DNA from: Phoebastria nigripes
Taxonomy: Eukaryota; Chordata; Aves; Procellariiformes; Diomedeidae
DNA: 64,000 bases
Direction: 5' to 3'
Assembly: GCA_035582835.1 (NCBI GenBank)
Contig: JAYKAV010002970.1
Location: 62,001 to 126,000 of the forward strand
Within the stretch, counting starts at the first letter, position 1, and every line of letters starts with the position of its first letter. Below are positions 47,850 through 58,325 of this stretch, piece by piece. The position numbers were made by a program, and so were the translations under genes. Under the pieces are notes generated by a model. It did not search any database. It was not told where the DNA came from and saw nothing but the letters and a program-made list of their open reading frames with translations.

Positions 47850-49068
47850 GTCTGCTGAGTTCATACAACATTTACATGTTTTACAAAACTGTATTTTGTT
47901 GAAAAAATGGACCTTCAGAGATTTTCATCAGTTCAGAGAGGGACATGACACAAACAACTTACTAACAAAAAATATTTTTTACATGAAAAACCATTCTCAA
48001 AAATAGTATATGTTCTATTTCAGAAGCAAAGGTTAAACTCACAAAGAAAATCAAGCATCAAGAGGTCAAACTGTTAGAGACAGATGTTCATGTCTTGTGG
48101 CGATTCCCATGGGAGGTAGGGAGAAAGAAATCCTTCTTCTCCAGGAGTTTAACAGCTCTGGAGTTTCTTTCTGGCCATTACTTCAGCGCTGAGAGTGAAT
48201 CTTTGCTCTTACCTTCAAGCACCTGGCTTTATCATATGTAGAACATTTATTTTGCTTACCTCCATTAGACTTTCNCAAATTCCTCTGCAAATTCCGCTCT
48301 GCATAAGGAACTGTTCCAGAGCAAAAGTCATGGTCCTGTTCCTTATGTTGGCCTCTAAATTTTCCTCCTTGATCGAGATGATTTACAGTGCTCAAAGGTA
48401 TGTTATGACCTCTCTAAGGTGGTGGGAAGGCAAGTCTTTGTCCCATAATGGAAGAACTAAATAATTTTGAATGGGAAAGTATGGGCTGAATTTTTGGATA
48501 CACAAAGATATTTCTAAGAAGTGGCTTTTATTAGGCAACTGTTGTCACATTAGAATACAAGCACAGCATATAAGAGGAAGGAAAACAGAAGAAATGCAAC
48601 AGAGAAAGATGAAAGAAAGGTAATGTGCATCAAAACAATGCTTTTAAACATTCTGTGAACTGACTCTTTCACTAGTGTGTCCCCATAGAAATTTTACTAG
48701 AGATCAAACCTATAACATACTGTGTAGTAGTAGTGATGTGTGGGTAGCACCTGGATCCTTCCACTGATTTCAGAGGGGGGAAAAAAAGTGGCTGTGTTTA
48801 ACGCATTTTACAGATGTAGTGACCTAGTCTTTAATGAAGTGTATATTGACTTTTCATCTGCATCAAAACTGCAAATATTACTGAAGATGCACCATAATGA
48901 ATGGAGAGTGACATAAATTATCTAAAACTAGTTTGAGTTTCTTAATGTAATGAAAGGCTTTTTCTTTCAGTATGANAGCCCATATATACTGCCAAAACTG
49001 ATCTTCAGTTTAATGGTGTCCAGCTGAATGGTAGTGGCATAAGCTCAGAATATGTTAGGGTTTGGAAC
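47850..49068. other. Non-coding DNA, nothing recognised
   Basis: No gene or repeat family recognised. Confidence 0.5.
49064..49068. repeat. Target-site duplication, left copy
   Basis: GGAAC, repeated exactly at 49,664-49,668. Confidence 0.85.
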
Positions 49069-49663
49069 TGTGCTGGTTTTGGCTGGGATAGAGTTAATTT
49101 TCTTCACAGTAGCTAGTATGGGGCTATGTTTTGGATTTGTGATGAAAACAGTGTTGATAATGCAGAGATGTTTTCGTTATTGCTGAGCAGTGCTTACACA
49201 GAGTCAAGGCCTTTTCTGCTTCTCACNCCACCCCACCAGCGAGTAGGCTGGGGGTGCACAAGAAGCTGGGAGGGGATACAGCTGGGACAGCTGACCCCAA
49301 CTGACCAAATGGATATTCCACACCATATGATGTCATGCTCAGCATATAAAGCTGGGGGAAGAAGAAGGAAAGGGGGGACGTTTGGAGTGATGGCGTTTGT
49401 CTTCCCAAGTAACCNTTACGCGTGATGGAGCCCTGCTTTCCTGGAGATGGCTGAACACCTGCCTGCCGATGGGAAGTAGTGAATGGATTCCTTGTTTTGC
49501 TTTGCTTGCGCGCACGGCTTTTTCTTTACCTATTAAACTGCCTTTATCTCAACCCATGAGTTTTCTCACTTTTACTCTTCTGATTCTCTCCCCCATCCCA
49601 CCGTGGGGGAGTGAGCGAGTGGCTGTGTGGTGCTTAGTTGCTGGCTAGGGTTAAACCACGACA
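49069..49663 (+). mobile_element. Solo LTR (subfamily B), plus strand
   Basis: A 595-bp element starting TGTGCTGGTTTTGGCTGGG and ending GGTTAAACCACGACA. A perfect 5-bp target duplication GGAAC flanks it (49,064-49,068 and 49,664-49,668). Promoter-like landmarks are TGATGTCA (49,328-49,335, a CRE with one CpG lost on the other strand) and a CATATAAA TATA box (49,343-49,350). ATTAAA at 49,532-49,537 is the poly(A) signal. It shares with the 39,498 copy a block at about 49,360-49,500 (GTGATGGAGCCCTGCTTTCC) that the subfamily A copies lack. No retroviral genes remain. Confidence 0.95.
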
Positions 49664-49668
49664 GGAAC
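49664..49668. repeat. Target-site duplication, right copy
   Basis: GGAAC, the partner of 49,064-49,068. Confidence 0.85.
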
Positions 49669-51477
49669 ATAAGAAAGAAATGTGAATTTCCTTTCCTGTA
49701 TTTTGTCTTTAAATGTTACCCCAGAAGCAAAAAAGAAAATATGTTGTTCCTGACATATCTAAATGACCAGAAAATACTGGCTGTCATAGACATGAATGTT
49801 TTCTGTTAAACTCTGGGCTAATGAAGAAAAGGAAGCATTGCTGCAAAATACTGTATTGCACTTGGTGAATTAACAGCTTGCTTAATTCTTCTGCTTCTAC
49901 TTTTTTCTCTTTATATCNTTAGAGACAAAGTTTGGCATGATCCCACAGAACTTATTATGTCTCCACAAGTATGCATTGGAGTACTATGACAACAAAAATA
50001 AATTCATTTAATCTAGAAATATTGTTAAAAAAATCCAGTCATATGGGTCTGATTTAAATTAGACAGACTTGTTTGTCAATTTTAATTTTGAGATATAGTA
50101 CACACAATGCTACAGAGACTTGATTCTTTCTTAATAGTCACAGGTTTCAGCACCTGATGACTTTAGCTTGACTGCCATCAAACATTTGAAATGGATGCAT
50201 GACTTTCTTTTTTAGATTCTCCATCAGCTAAGGCCATCATATAAACAAGTGTATATCACCATCTACTAGCAGAATATGTAATTTCAATGAATTTAAGAGT
50301 CTTCTCCTGAGCTAGCTTTGAAAATTTATATCATATAACTGAGTCAGGATTTTCCACGTCCAGATAGAGTTAAAAAGGCTGAAAACATTTTTTAGAAAAT
50401 AGTACATGAATTCCAGGTCTAAAACCATAAAATATTCACATTTTAGCCGCTATGATCTACTCCCTCAAATGCAAATGCTAATACTGCTGTAAGCAAGACA
50501 GTTGAAGGATGTGAGACAAGGTTTGTACAGAAAGATAATAACGTTTATTAGACAAAATGTTATGAGTGGAAAAAACAGGCTTTTTCATATACCATTTCTT
50601 ATTCATGNTTGGTGCTTGCGTTTCCAGCATGTAGTTCTTGTCTCAGTCCAGAGAAAGCTTGTTTTTTTTTTTTNCCTAAAGGTGCTATCTCTTCTCACAA
50701 GCCATATCTCACGAAATACGTGAGAGATGGTGGCGGAGCTGTCTCTGTTATAGCATGAAAAGTTATAATATGTTGATGGTGTAATATACAGTAACGTTGC
50801 AAGATGAAGGATTCAACATACNGCTTTTAGGTTGCAGAAATCAGTCAGGTTTCATGTCTAGGGACTTAACTGTAGCGTACAACAAGCCTGTATAGGGTCC
50901 ACCCCTCTCCCTTCTTTGAAGTACAGAGTTATTGGCAAAGTCCTAGAAGCATCAACCACAATGATTTTCATGTACTTCCTGACCATTAAGGAGAGATTGA
51001 AAATAACTTAAACACATTATCTAGCTACTACCTTCATTGTGTAACCACATGAATTATGAATCAGTGCCAGTGAAACAGGCGGACAGTAGGTTTGCCAAGC
51101 TGTCCATCACAAGGGCCATCTTTTCAGTCTGGGTTTAGCTGTACCAGTTGTGTCTTTATCATAGACTCAGGTATCCAGCTTTTAATATTCTAATTGCTCT
51201 GTTATAAGGTGCCTTTGGAAAGTAAAAAGAACCAAGAGGGGACCAGCTAAGAAATCATAGACTTCAATACTATGAAATTTGACTGTCCCCAGTGATAGCC
51301 TTAATCTCTCATGAATTTGAAGGTCTACTTCCCTTAATATTGCTTGCTATCCAGTTACCACACATGCACAATTTTATTTTATGCACAATTTTCTCTTGAT
51401 GATTTGGTCTTATTCTTATTAACTTTTAAAACTTAATGGGAGCCTTTTTATTCACTTCAACAGACCTTCCACAGATT
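49669..51477. other. Non-coding DNA, nothing recognised
   Basis: AT-rich sequence with scattered Ns. The open frame at 50,502-50,723 shows no recognisable motif. Confidence 0.5.
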
Positions 51478-52530
51478 AGATTGAGCACAGGCACATAAAG
51501 GACAAGAAAGTCATCAGGAGTAGTCAACCTGGATTCACCAAGGGGAAGTCATGCTTGACCAACCAGATGAACTTCTATGATGAAATGACTGGCCTAGCAG
51601 ATGAGGGGATAGCAGTGGATATTGTCTACCTGGGCTTCAGGAAGGCCTTTGACACTATCTCCTGTGAGATCCTCATAGACAAGTATGTTGATGTATGATC
51701 AGTGACATGAAGTCTAGTTGGAGTCTGGTAACTAGCAGTGTACCCCATGGGTCAGTGCTGGGTCCAGTCCTGTTTAACATCTTCATTAACGATCTGGATG
51801 ATGGGGAAGAGTGTACCCCTCAGACAGTTTGGTGATGACACAAAAGTGGGAGGAGTNGCTGATACGTCAGAGGGCCGTGATGCTGTCCAGAGGGACCTCA
51901 ACAGGCTGGAGAAATTAGTTGACAGGAAGCTCATGGAGTTCAACAAGGGGAAGTGCAAAGTCCTGCACCTGGGAAGGAACAACCCCATGCACTAATATAT
52001 GTTGAGGGCTGCCCAGCTGGAAAACGCTTTGGCAGAAAAGGCCCCGGAGGTCCTGGTGGACACCAACTTGAACAAGAACCAGCCCTTGCCGCAAAGAATG
52101 GAAATGGTATCCTGGGCTGCATTAGGCAAAGTATTGCCAGCAGGTCAAGGGAGGTGATCCTTCCCCTTTACTCAGCACTGGTGAGGCCATACCTGGAGTC
52201 CTGTGTCCAGCTGTGGGATCCTCAGTACAAGAGAGACATGGACATGTTGGAGAGAGTCCCACAAAGGGCACATGGATGATGAGGAGACAAGAGCTGCTCA
52301 CATATGAGGAAAGGATGAGAGGTCTGGGACAGTTCAGTCTGAAGAAGAGAAGGCTCAGGGGGGATCTCATCAATGTCTATGAATACCTGAAGGGAGCTTC
52401 TAAAGAAGACGGAGCCAGGCTCTTTTCAGTGGTGCCCAGTGACAGGACCAGAGGCAATGGACACAAAGTGAAACACAGGAGGCTCCGACTGAATATCAGG
52501 AGACACTTTTTTTCCTGTGAAGGTGACTGA
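51478..52530 (+). pseudogene. CR1 ORF2 reverse transcriptase fragment, degraded
   Basis: Motif A reads VYLGFRKAFD where the active family has VYLDFSKAFD, so the catalytic Asp is lost (GGC at about 51,631-51,633). After ILIDKYV a block of the palm is missing, and the sequence jumps to a phrase like [30 protein letters not shown]. Motif C reads FGDDTKVGG in the frame at 51,738-51,995. Later pieces appear at 51,953-52,279 and 52,213-52,530 in other frames, so several frameshifts are present. It cannot encode a working enzyme. Confidence 0.88.
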
Positions 52531-52706
52531 TCACTGGCACAGGTTGCCCAGAGAGGTTGTGGATTCTCCTACCTTGGAGATATTCAGAAGCTGTTTAGAC
52601 ATGGTCCTCGGCACCTGGCTCCAGGTGGCCCTGCATAAGTAGGGAGGTTGGACGAGATGACCTCCAGAGGTCCCTTCCAACCTCAACCATTCTGTGATTC
52701 TGTGGT
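51478..52706 (+). mobile_element. 5'-truncated CR1 LINE, plus strand
   Basis: Begins inside the reverse transcriptase with EHRHIKDKKVIRSSQPGFTKG and CLTNQMNFYDEM. It passes motif [20 protein letters not shown] (about 52,175-52,235) and LRRGDLI-like phrases, and ends TTCTGTGATTCTGTGG, a CR1 3' terminal repeat. It belongs to a different CR1 subfamily from the 24,295 copy: the tail is CCTCCAGAGGTCCCTTCCAA, not CTTAAAGGTCTTTTCCAACC. About 1.2 kb remains. Confidence 0.93.
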
Positions 52707-54379
52707 CTAAAATCAGGATAAATACAGAATATTGCCATCCACTTTTTTTTAGCATGAAAAAGATTATGTAAATTTACTGTAAAATATTGTTATGAGTAGT
52801 ACAAAATGGATTTAAGGTTTGAATGTAGACATAAAGAAATACAAGTGTCATTTTATTATTAAAATTTCACCCTTGAAATATATCTGTTCATCACCTCATC
52901 TCAAAATTCTGTCATCTGTGTTCATTGAAATGGACAGTAATTAAATTCACGGTATTGCCTGTCTTTTCTTTATGTGTGGAAGATTTTTTCTCATTTAAAG
53001 TTCAGGAAAACAAAATACCAATATTGCTCACATAGTTCCAGAAGAAACCATAATGATATTGCTAAATTTTAATTAATCCTTATTATTTCAGAGTTTTGCA
53101 TAAGAAGAAAATAACTGTGTACTGCTATCTATTCTCATTATAAACCTTTCATATGAAATAGATATCATTATTTCCACTTTTGTATAATATGTAAATTAAA
53201 TTAATGTGACCCACAACTATACGCTGTCCCTGGTAGCTGTCTGCATTTTGATCAGCTGGACATTTCTTGTTTATACCTTGGTAACCTGTTGGGAAAATAA
53301 CTGAATTGGCTAAGCAATTAAAATTCAAAATAGGTCATAGTAGTACAATACATGAACATAGTACCTGATTTCACATAATGGACTAGGCATTAAAAAATTC
53401 CAATACCTCATTTTTGGACACAGATTTTAATGCGAACAGAAACTGGCACAATATAAATCAGTATGACATGATTTCTTGAACATAAAGGGGATAGGAGAGG
53501 TGAAATATTAAAATTTCAAGACGTTCTCATTAGTCTGACTGAAAAACTATGATTGTATTGGGTCACTATAATCCAATCCAAGAGGAAAGAACCCTCTCAA
53601 TTTGTCAAGCACTTTGAATAATAAAGTAAAATACTCATTCGCAGAGAAATGCAGAGAGATTTTTTACGTTACTTAAGTGAGACACAAACATTCCATCTTA
53701 CCAATTTCCATTTCCAGTGGCCTGAGCTGGAATGGGATCTGTGTCCTTGAGCCATGCATCTGGATGCTCTGAGCAATACATAGGGCAAGGTAACTTATTA
53801 ATGTTCCTATGTTAGTAGTAAATACTTTGTTTATTTGAATCTGCTCTACCAAATAGAACAGAAAGATAAGGAAATTTTTAGTAAAACATTATCACTGATA
53901 AAGAATAAGAGACATTTAATGCACTTCGTTCTTACTGACAGGGGAATTGTCTTTTCTTGTGGTTCTACAAAATAATTTATTCTAAAGTATTTTACTAGAA
54001 CACATTAAAATTCTCCAACTAACATTACATTATGCTTAAAGTTTATATCTGTGTCCTGGTTTCAGCTGGTTTGGTTATTTATAGTAATATTCATTAATTG
54101 GCATGAATTGTTGTATCAGTAGGGTTTTGCCAGTGATCTTTATTTCATACCTTGATGGAATAAAATGTAATGGAAGTGAATATAATTTTAGGATGCATAT
54201 GATTTCTTATGAGCAGTAATTGATNATTTTCAGGCAGAGATTATGTAATGATATCTGAAATTTGTTGTACTAATGTTGAGATTCATGTTGCATTGCTAAA
54301 GTGGTAACAGACCCTCACTAACATTACCCAGTGTTTCCAGCTATTATTCTTTATCCTTTCCAGTTATTTATTCTTACAG
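52707..54379. other. AT-rich non-coding DNA, nothing recognised
   Basis: A short phrase, TGTCCTGGTTTCAGCTGG, near 54,052 recalls the start of the solo LTR family but stops after about 18 bp. Confidence 0.5.
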
Positions 54380-54429
54380 TTATTTATCCTTTTCAGCTCT
54401 TCTTAAGATCTTTTGGTTCTGTGCAGTAA
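54380..54429 (+). repeat. Dispersed 50-bp repeat, copy 1
   Basis: TTATTTATCCTTTTCAGCTC and onward matches 55,593-55,642 at about 46 of 50 positions in the same orientation, 1.2 kb away. It may be a terminal or internal part of an unrecognised element. Confidence 0.75.
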
Positions 54430-55592
54430 GAGATTCTAATAAATCTCTTTTTCAGTTGCATAAAATTGTTTGGTATTTCCTAACCCAGATGACTTTATGC
54501 TGAGTTTGTTTGTTTGTCTGTTTGTTTTCTGCAAAAAGTCAGGTAAAATGTTATGGTGTTTGTAGGAAATATGTTTTGTCTAGTCCAAATCATCTATTAA
54601 AGACATGTATCTCCATTGACAATAGGGAAAGCCTAACATGGTAAAACTGCTCAATTTAGGAGCAACATTTAAATTTTTAAAGTTAGAGGGGATGAAGCCA
54701 AAGCCAAAAGGTTCAGAGAGACAATAAAGTTATTATGTTTTAAAGTGTTGTTGGGTATTATCTGAACAATCAAATTAGATTTATTTCCTTGGCACTGCAA
54801 CAAAATAGTGTTAAATTGAATTCTGCCAGTTAGAATTTGAATTGAATAAAAGCAGACAAATAATCATTATACTTCAGCCCTTATTTGAGACTGACTGTTA
54901 AACTATTTAAAGCTACAATGTGGACTGTCTCTGCACTATTTGAGAGGGTAAAGGAACTTTTCCTTAAAATGTGGTTTCCAACTTTATAGGGTGGATTAAC
55001 AATACACACCACAAGTGACAGATGGAAGCTGAAAACTGTGCTCTCAATAATGATCTTCCAACTGGTACTAAGGAGAACCAAGAAGAAGAAAGGGAAANGT
55101 GAGAAGATTAAATAGTTGAGGACAGCCCTTAATATACCATTTATATAATCTTTACGCATAACATAAAATAACAACAAAATAAACGTGTGCCAGAATATCC
55201 TGTTGTTTAATTTAGTATTTAAAAACTTCTAAATTACTAGATTAGCCATAAGAGATCACCATACTTTCTTATCTTTTAAAACTTAATTTATTTTTTAAGA
55301 GTAAAGTAATTATATAACCCATTATTTTCTAATTAATAATTAATAATACTGTAGGAACAGTCTGAAACAAATTAAAAAAAAACACTAACAATGAAAATAA
55401 AAATTTAACATTAACATTCAACTAAATATCGTCTTAAAAATATGTAGTTGTGCAAGTAATCCAACTGACTTCAGCACAATTATAATAAGTATTTGCAAAA
55501 GTAGTCCCTAGGTACTTTTTTATAATTCTGCATCTTGAACAAGAAAATCTGCCTTGAAGAAAAAGGACCCTCAGGTGTCATTATAATCCATT
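54430..55592. other. AT-rich non-coding DNA between the two 50-bp repeats
   Basis: A TTTG run lies near 54,508-54,528. The open frame at 54,881-55,177 (minus) has hydrophobic stretches but no family motif. Confidence 0.45.
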
Positions 55593-55642
55593 TTATTTAT
55601 CCTTTTCAGGTCTTCTTAAGATCTTTCAGTTCTGTGCAATAA
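55593..55642 (+). repeat. Dispersed 50-bp repeat, copy 2
   Basis: Partner of 54,380-54,429, with about four substitutions. It is followed by T-rich runs (55,643-55,650, 55,668-55,682). Confidence 0.75.
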
Positions 55643-55745
55643 TTTTTTTTGTATCAACTTTCCCACTTTTTTTTTTTTTTTATTTTCAGATATAGATATA
55701 GTTTAAACCTCTATAATCAAGCACAGATATTTCTATACTGTCAAA

Positions 55746-56082
55746 AGGGAGGTTGTGGGAGTTGGTCTTTTTTAGGCTTGTGAAGAGAAGAAATCTGATA
55801 ACCTCTTACAGCAACATCAAGAGAAGTTAAAAAGATGAGTGAACCCTTTTTTTTTCCTCAGTGGCAGACAACTATGGCCACTGATTGGGCTTGGGAGTTT
55901 CAGACTGGACATTTTTAAAAAATTATTAGCAAACTAGTGCAGAACTGGAGCAGCTTGTCTGGAGGTTTATGGAATCTGCACCCTTGCAGGTTTTCCAGGC
56001 TTAGTAGCCAATGCCATAGCCTGATGTAGTGGCAGTGGGAAGTGGGACATAGTTGAGACCCAGGCCCCTTCTATGATTTTAA
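55746..56082 (+). mobile_element. CR1 LINE 3' fragment, old
   Basis: A decayed 3' end of CR1. In order: a GGAGTTGGTCTTTTTTAGGC block (F.R..K.. region), CAGTGGCAGACAACTATGGCC, GCTTGGGAGTTTCAGACTGG (the R.RLDI region), GAGCAGCTTGTCTGGAGGTT (the HWNRL.REVV region), GGAATCTGCACCCTTGCAGG (ESPSL) and a terminal TTCTATGATTTTAA. More diverged than the 24,295 and 51,478 copies. Frames are broken throughout. Confidence 0.85.
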
Positions 56083-56889
56083 ACAGGTCCTGTTATCTGG
56101 ACCAAGCTGCATACTGTCAGGACACCATTCACAATGCATATAGCTTAACATTATTTAGCTTTGATTTTCTAACAAACCAGCTTATTCCGAAATGAAACTA
56201 GAGTTCAGCAATGGTGACAGTATGATATTATGAATGCTGGGAATGATACTGCATGGCTTCTAACCCCTTTTATTCCATAAGCTCTTTCAAACTATCTTGT
56301 CAGNTTTTGAACCCTCAATATGCTTTACCTGCAACATCGTAATGCATCTCTTCAAGATGAGTAAATCATACTCTTTGTCATCATGTAACACAGGCAGCAT
56401 ACTGGTACCTGCTGCACCTCCCACATATAATTTCAGGAGCTTTAATTGAAAAACAGAGTAGTTATCATCATGCTTTAGCTATATAAGAAGGCTAAATGTG
56501 GCCCGTTAGAGTCTTAGTCCAAGTGATTCAAAGTGGCTATCATTGAGTTACTTTAGAGGGGATTAGTTTTAAGTTGAGTAGGTAGAAGTCATTCCAAATC
56601 AGTTGGTTTAGAAGCTAAGAATTACTTTTCTGAATGGATACTATTAACAGGGTAGGTACAGAGTACACCTTACATCATTGTATAAAAATAACATTGACTG
56701 AGTTTATGGCCATAAAGTAATCAGAAACTTCCAGCATCATTCTGCTTAACAGATAGTTCATATGCTTGTATATACACATTTTAACTAAAATAAATGGGCA
56801 AGCAATGCTATCACTAGATGCTTCAAATGGTCAGAAAGGGACTCATCTCAGCTAATTAATTAAGGCACGTATTACCTTATATATATTTA
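56083..56889. other. Non-coding DNA, nothing recognised
   Basis: No recognisable motif or family. Confidence 0.5.
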
Positions 56890-57550
56890 GAGAACAAGAC
56901 TAGGAAGAACCTTGCTTATTATTTGTCTATTTCTCTCTGATAACCATAAAGGGAACTTGAGATGTTTACCCTAGATGAGTACCTAGAGGTAACCATCAAG
57001 GTTTTAGTTGCTCCATGTTTGGCATGTAGGGCTGAGATACTCCAGAGAACTGTAAAAGGCTGGCTGATACAAAACAGACCCTTCGGGAGACATAGATGAT
57101 TCCTTGATTAGGATTAGCTGAAGGCTAGGTGTGATATTTAGGGTATGTCAAATGTCACTAGATGCTGGCCAGCTGAGTCAAGCCCCTAGGAGAGGAATTC
57201 ATCTCACTTATTGTAGGTCACTACAATGTAGATGTTTAAATTCTCATTATAATAAATGAAAATCCAGTCCATATAGTCAATGGAATCTGGAAAGCAATTG
57301 ATTTCATCCTAAAGTAGACAATCATATTTGGTCAGATGAATCAGTTACCTGAGGTGAGATGTGAATCACTCTCTAGACTCCATTGAGTCCATTGACTAGT
57401 TTTCCATTACCTATAAAGAAAGTCTAGACAGCTTTCTCGGANGCAGATGTCTATACCTAAAGTTAGACATGATGAATCCCACCCTAAATTTAGGTGAGAA
57501 AAATCCCATCATCAATAACTGAAAGTAAAATTCCTCTTGATAAACATTTG
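56890..57550. repeat. Putative ancient interspersed repeat, family not recognised
   Basis: Less AT-rich than its neighbours. It shares GAATTCATCTCACTTA (57,195-57,210) exactly with 20,599-20,614. Internally it reuses short words (GTCTAGAC, CATTGAGTCCATTGACTAG, TAGGTG) and holds a near-palindrome, ACCCTAAATTTAGGTG, near 57,480-57,496. It has no coding capacity. Confidence 0.4.
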
Positions 57551-58126
57551 AAACTTAGGTATTATCCTTCCTGATTCAGAATATGGTTAACAAAAAAAAA
57601 CATTGCTTCTGATTACACGCCCTTTTACACTGTTGCTATTGACTACACCGAGTTTCATGAGAGTATTTCCGAATTGTGACAGACATCTCCTGAAAAATCC
57701 AGAAATGAAAATGTAAGCAGTTATCAATCTTTACATGTGATAGTTTAGAATATGAACTGTGATATTCTGGAATATGAACTAACCTGTAAAGGCATATTTT
57801 CACTGAGAGAAAAGAACAGAAATAAATGAAGTACAAGTATATGTCCTATTCTGCCAACTGTTCTAAAAGAAACATGTCTGAGAGATCAATAGGTGTGATG
57901 GGAAAAAACAATAATGTCTTGAAATACCATAGCTAGATTTATCAGATGATATCTGTAAAAGCTCTGAGAGTATAATGCTTGCACCTTTTTCACATAACAG
58001 AAGTTGCCATTACTGACAACTGAACAACTCATAGTCTTCTGCCTATGCCTACACATCTCTGCTTTCTGTGTTACACTTTATTTCGTTGTAAGAATCATAC
58101 TTAAAGGCTCAAAGTCTTTATTATTC
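57551..58126. other. Non-coding DNA, nothing recognised
   Basis: AT-rich sequence without recognisable features. Confidence 0.5.
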
Positions 58127-58325
58127 TTTGAGAGGAAGAAAGAAAGAAAGAGAATAACAGCAAAAGAAAAAGGGAGAGAAAGATAAAGAGTAGAAGAGAG
58201 AGAGAAGAGGGGGAGGAAAGGAGGGACGGAGGAAGAAAGGAAGGAAGGAGGGAAGGAAGGAAGGAAGGAAGGAGGGAAGGAGGGAAAGAAGGAAGGAAAT
58301 AAAGAACGAAGGTGGAAGGAAGGTT
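58127..58325. repeat. Purine-rich (GGAA/GAAA)n tract
   Basis: About 200 bp, mostly A and G on the plus strand: GAAA units first, then GGAA/GGGA units between about 58,225 and 58,300, with few interruptions. Serine/proline/phenylalanine-rich open frames on the minus strand are by-products. Confidence 0.92.

Noticed and set aside
47464..47871. Open frames across the gap and poly(A) run
   Set aside because: They consist of N-derived unknown residues and poly-Phe/poly-Lys; they are artefacts.
49126..49425. 99-codon open frame
   Set aside because: Internal to a solo LTR. The similar frame in the 39,498 copy reflects shared LTR DNA, not a conserved gene.
54052..54071. TGTCCTGGTTTCAGCTGG, like the start of the solo LTR family
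   Set aside because: The match ends after about 18 bp and no other LTR landmark follows. It is too short to call a fragment.
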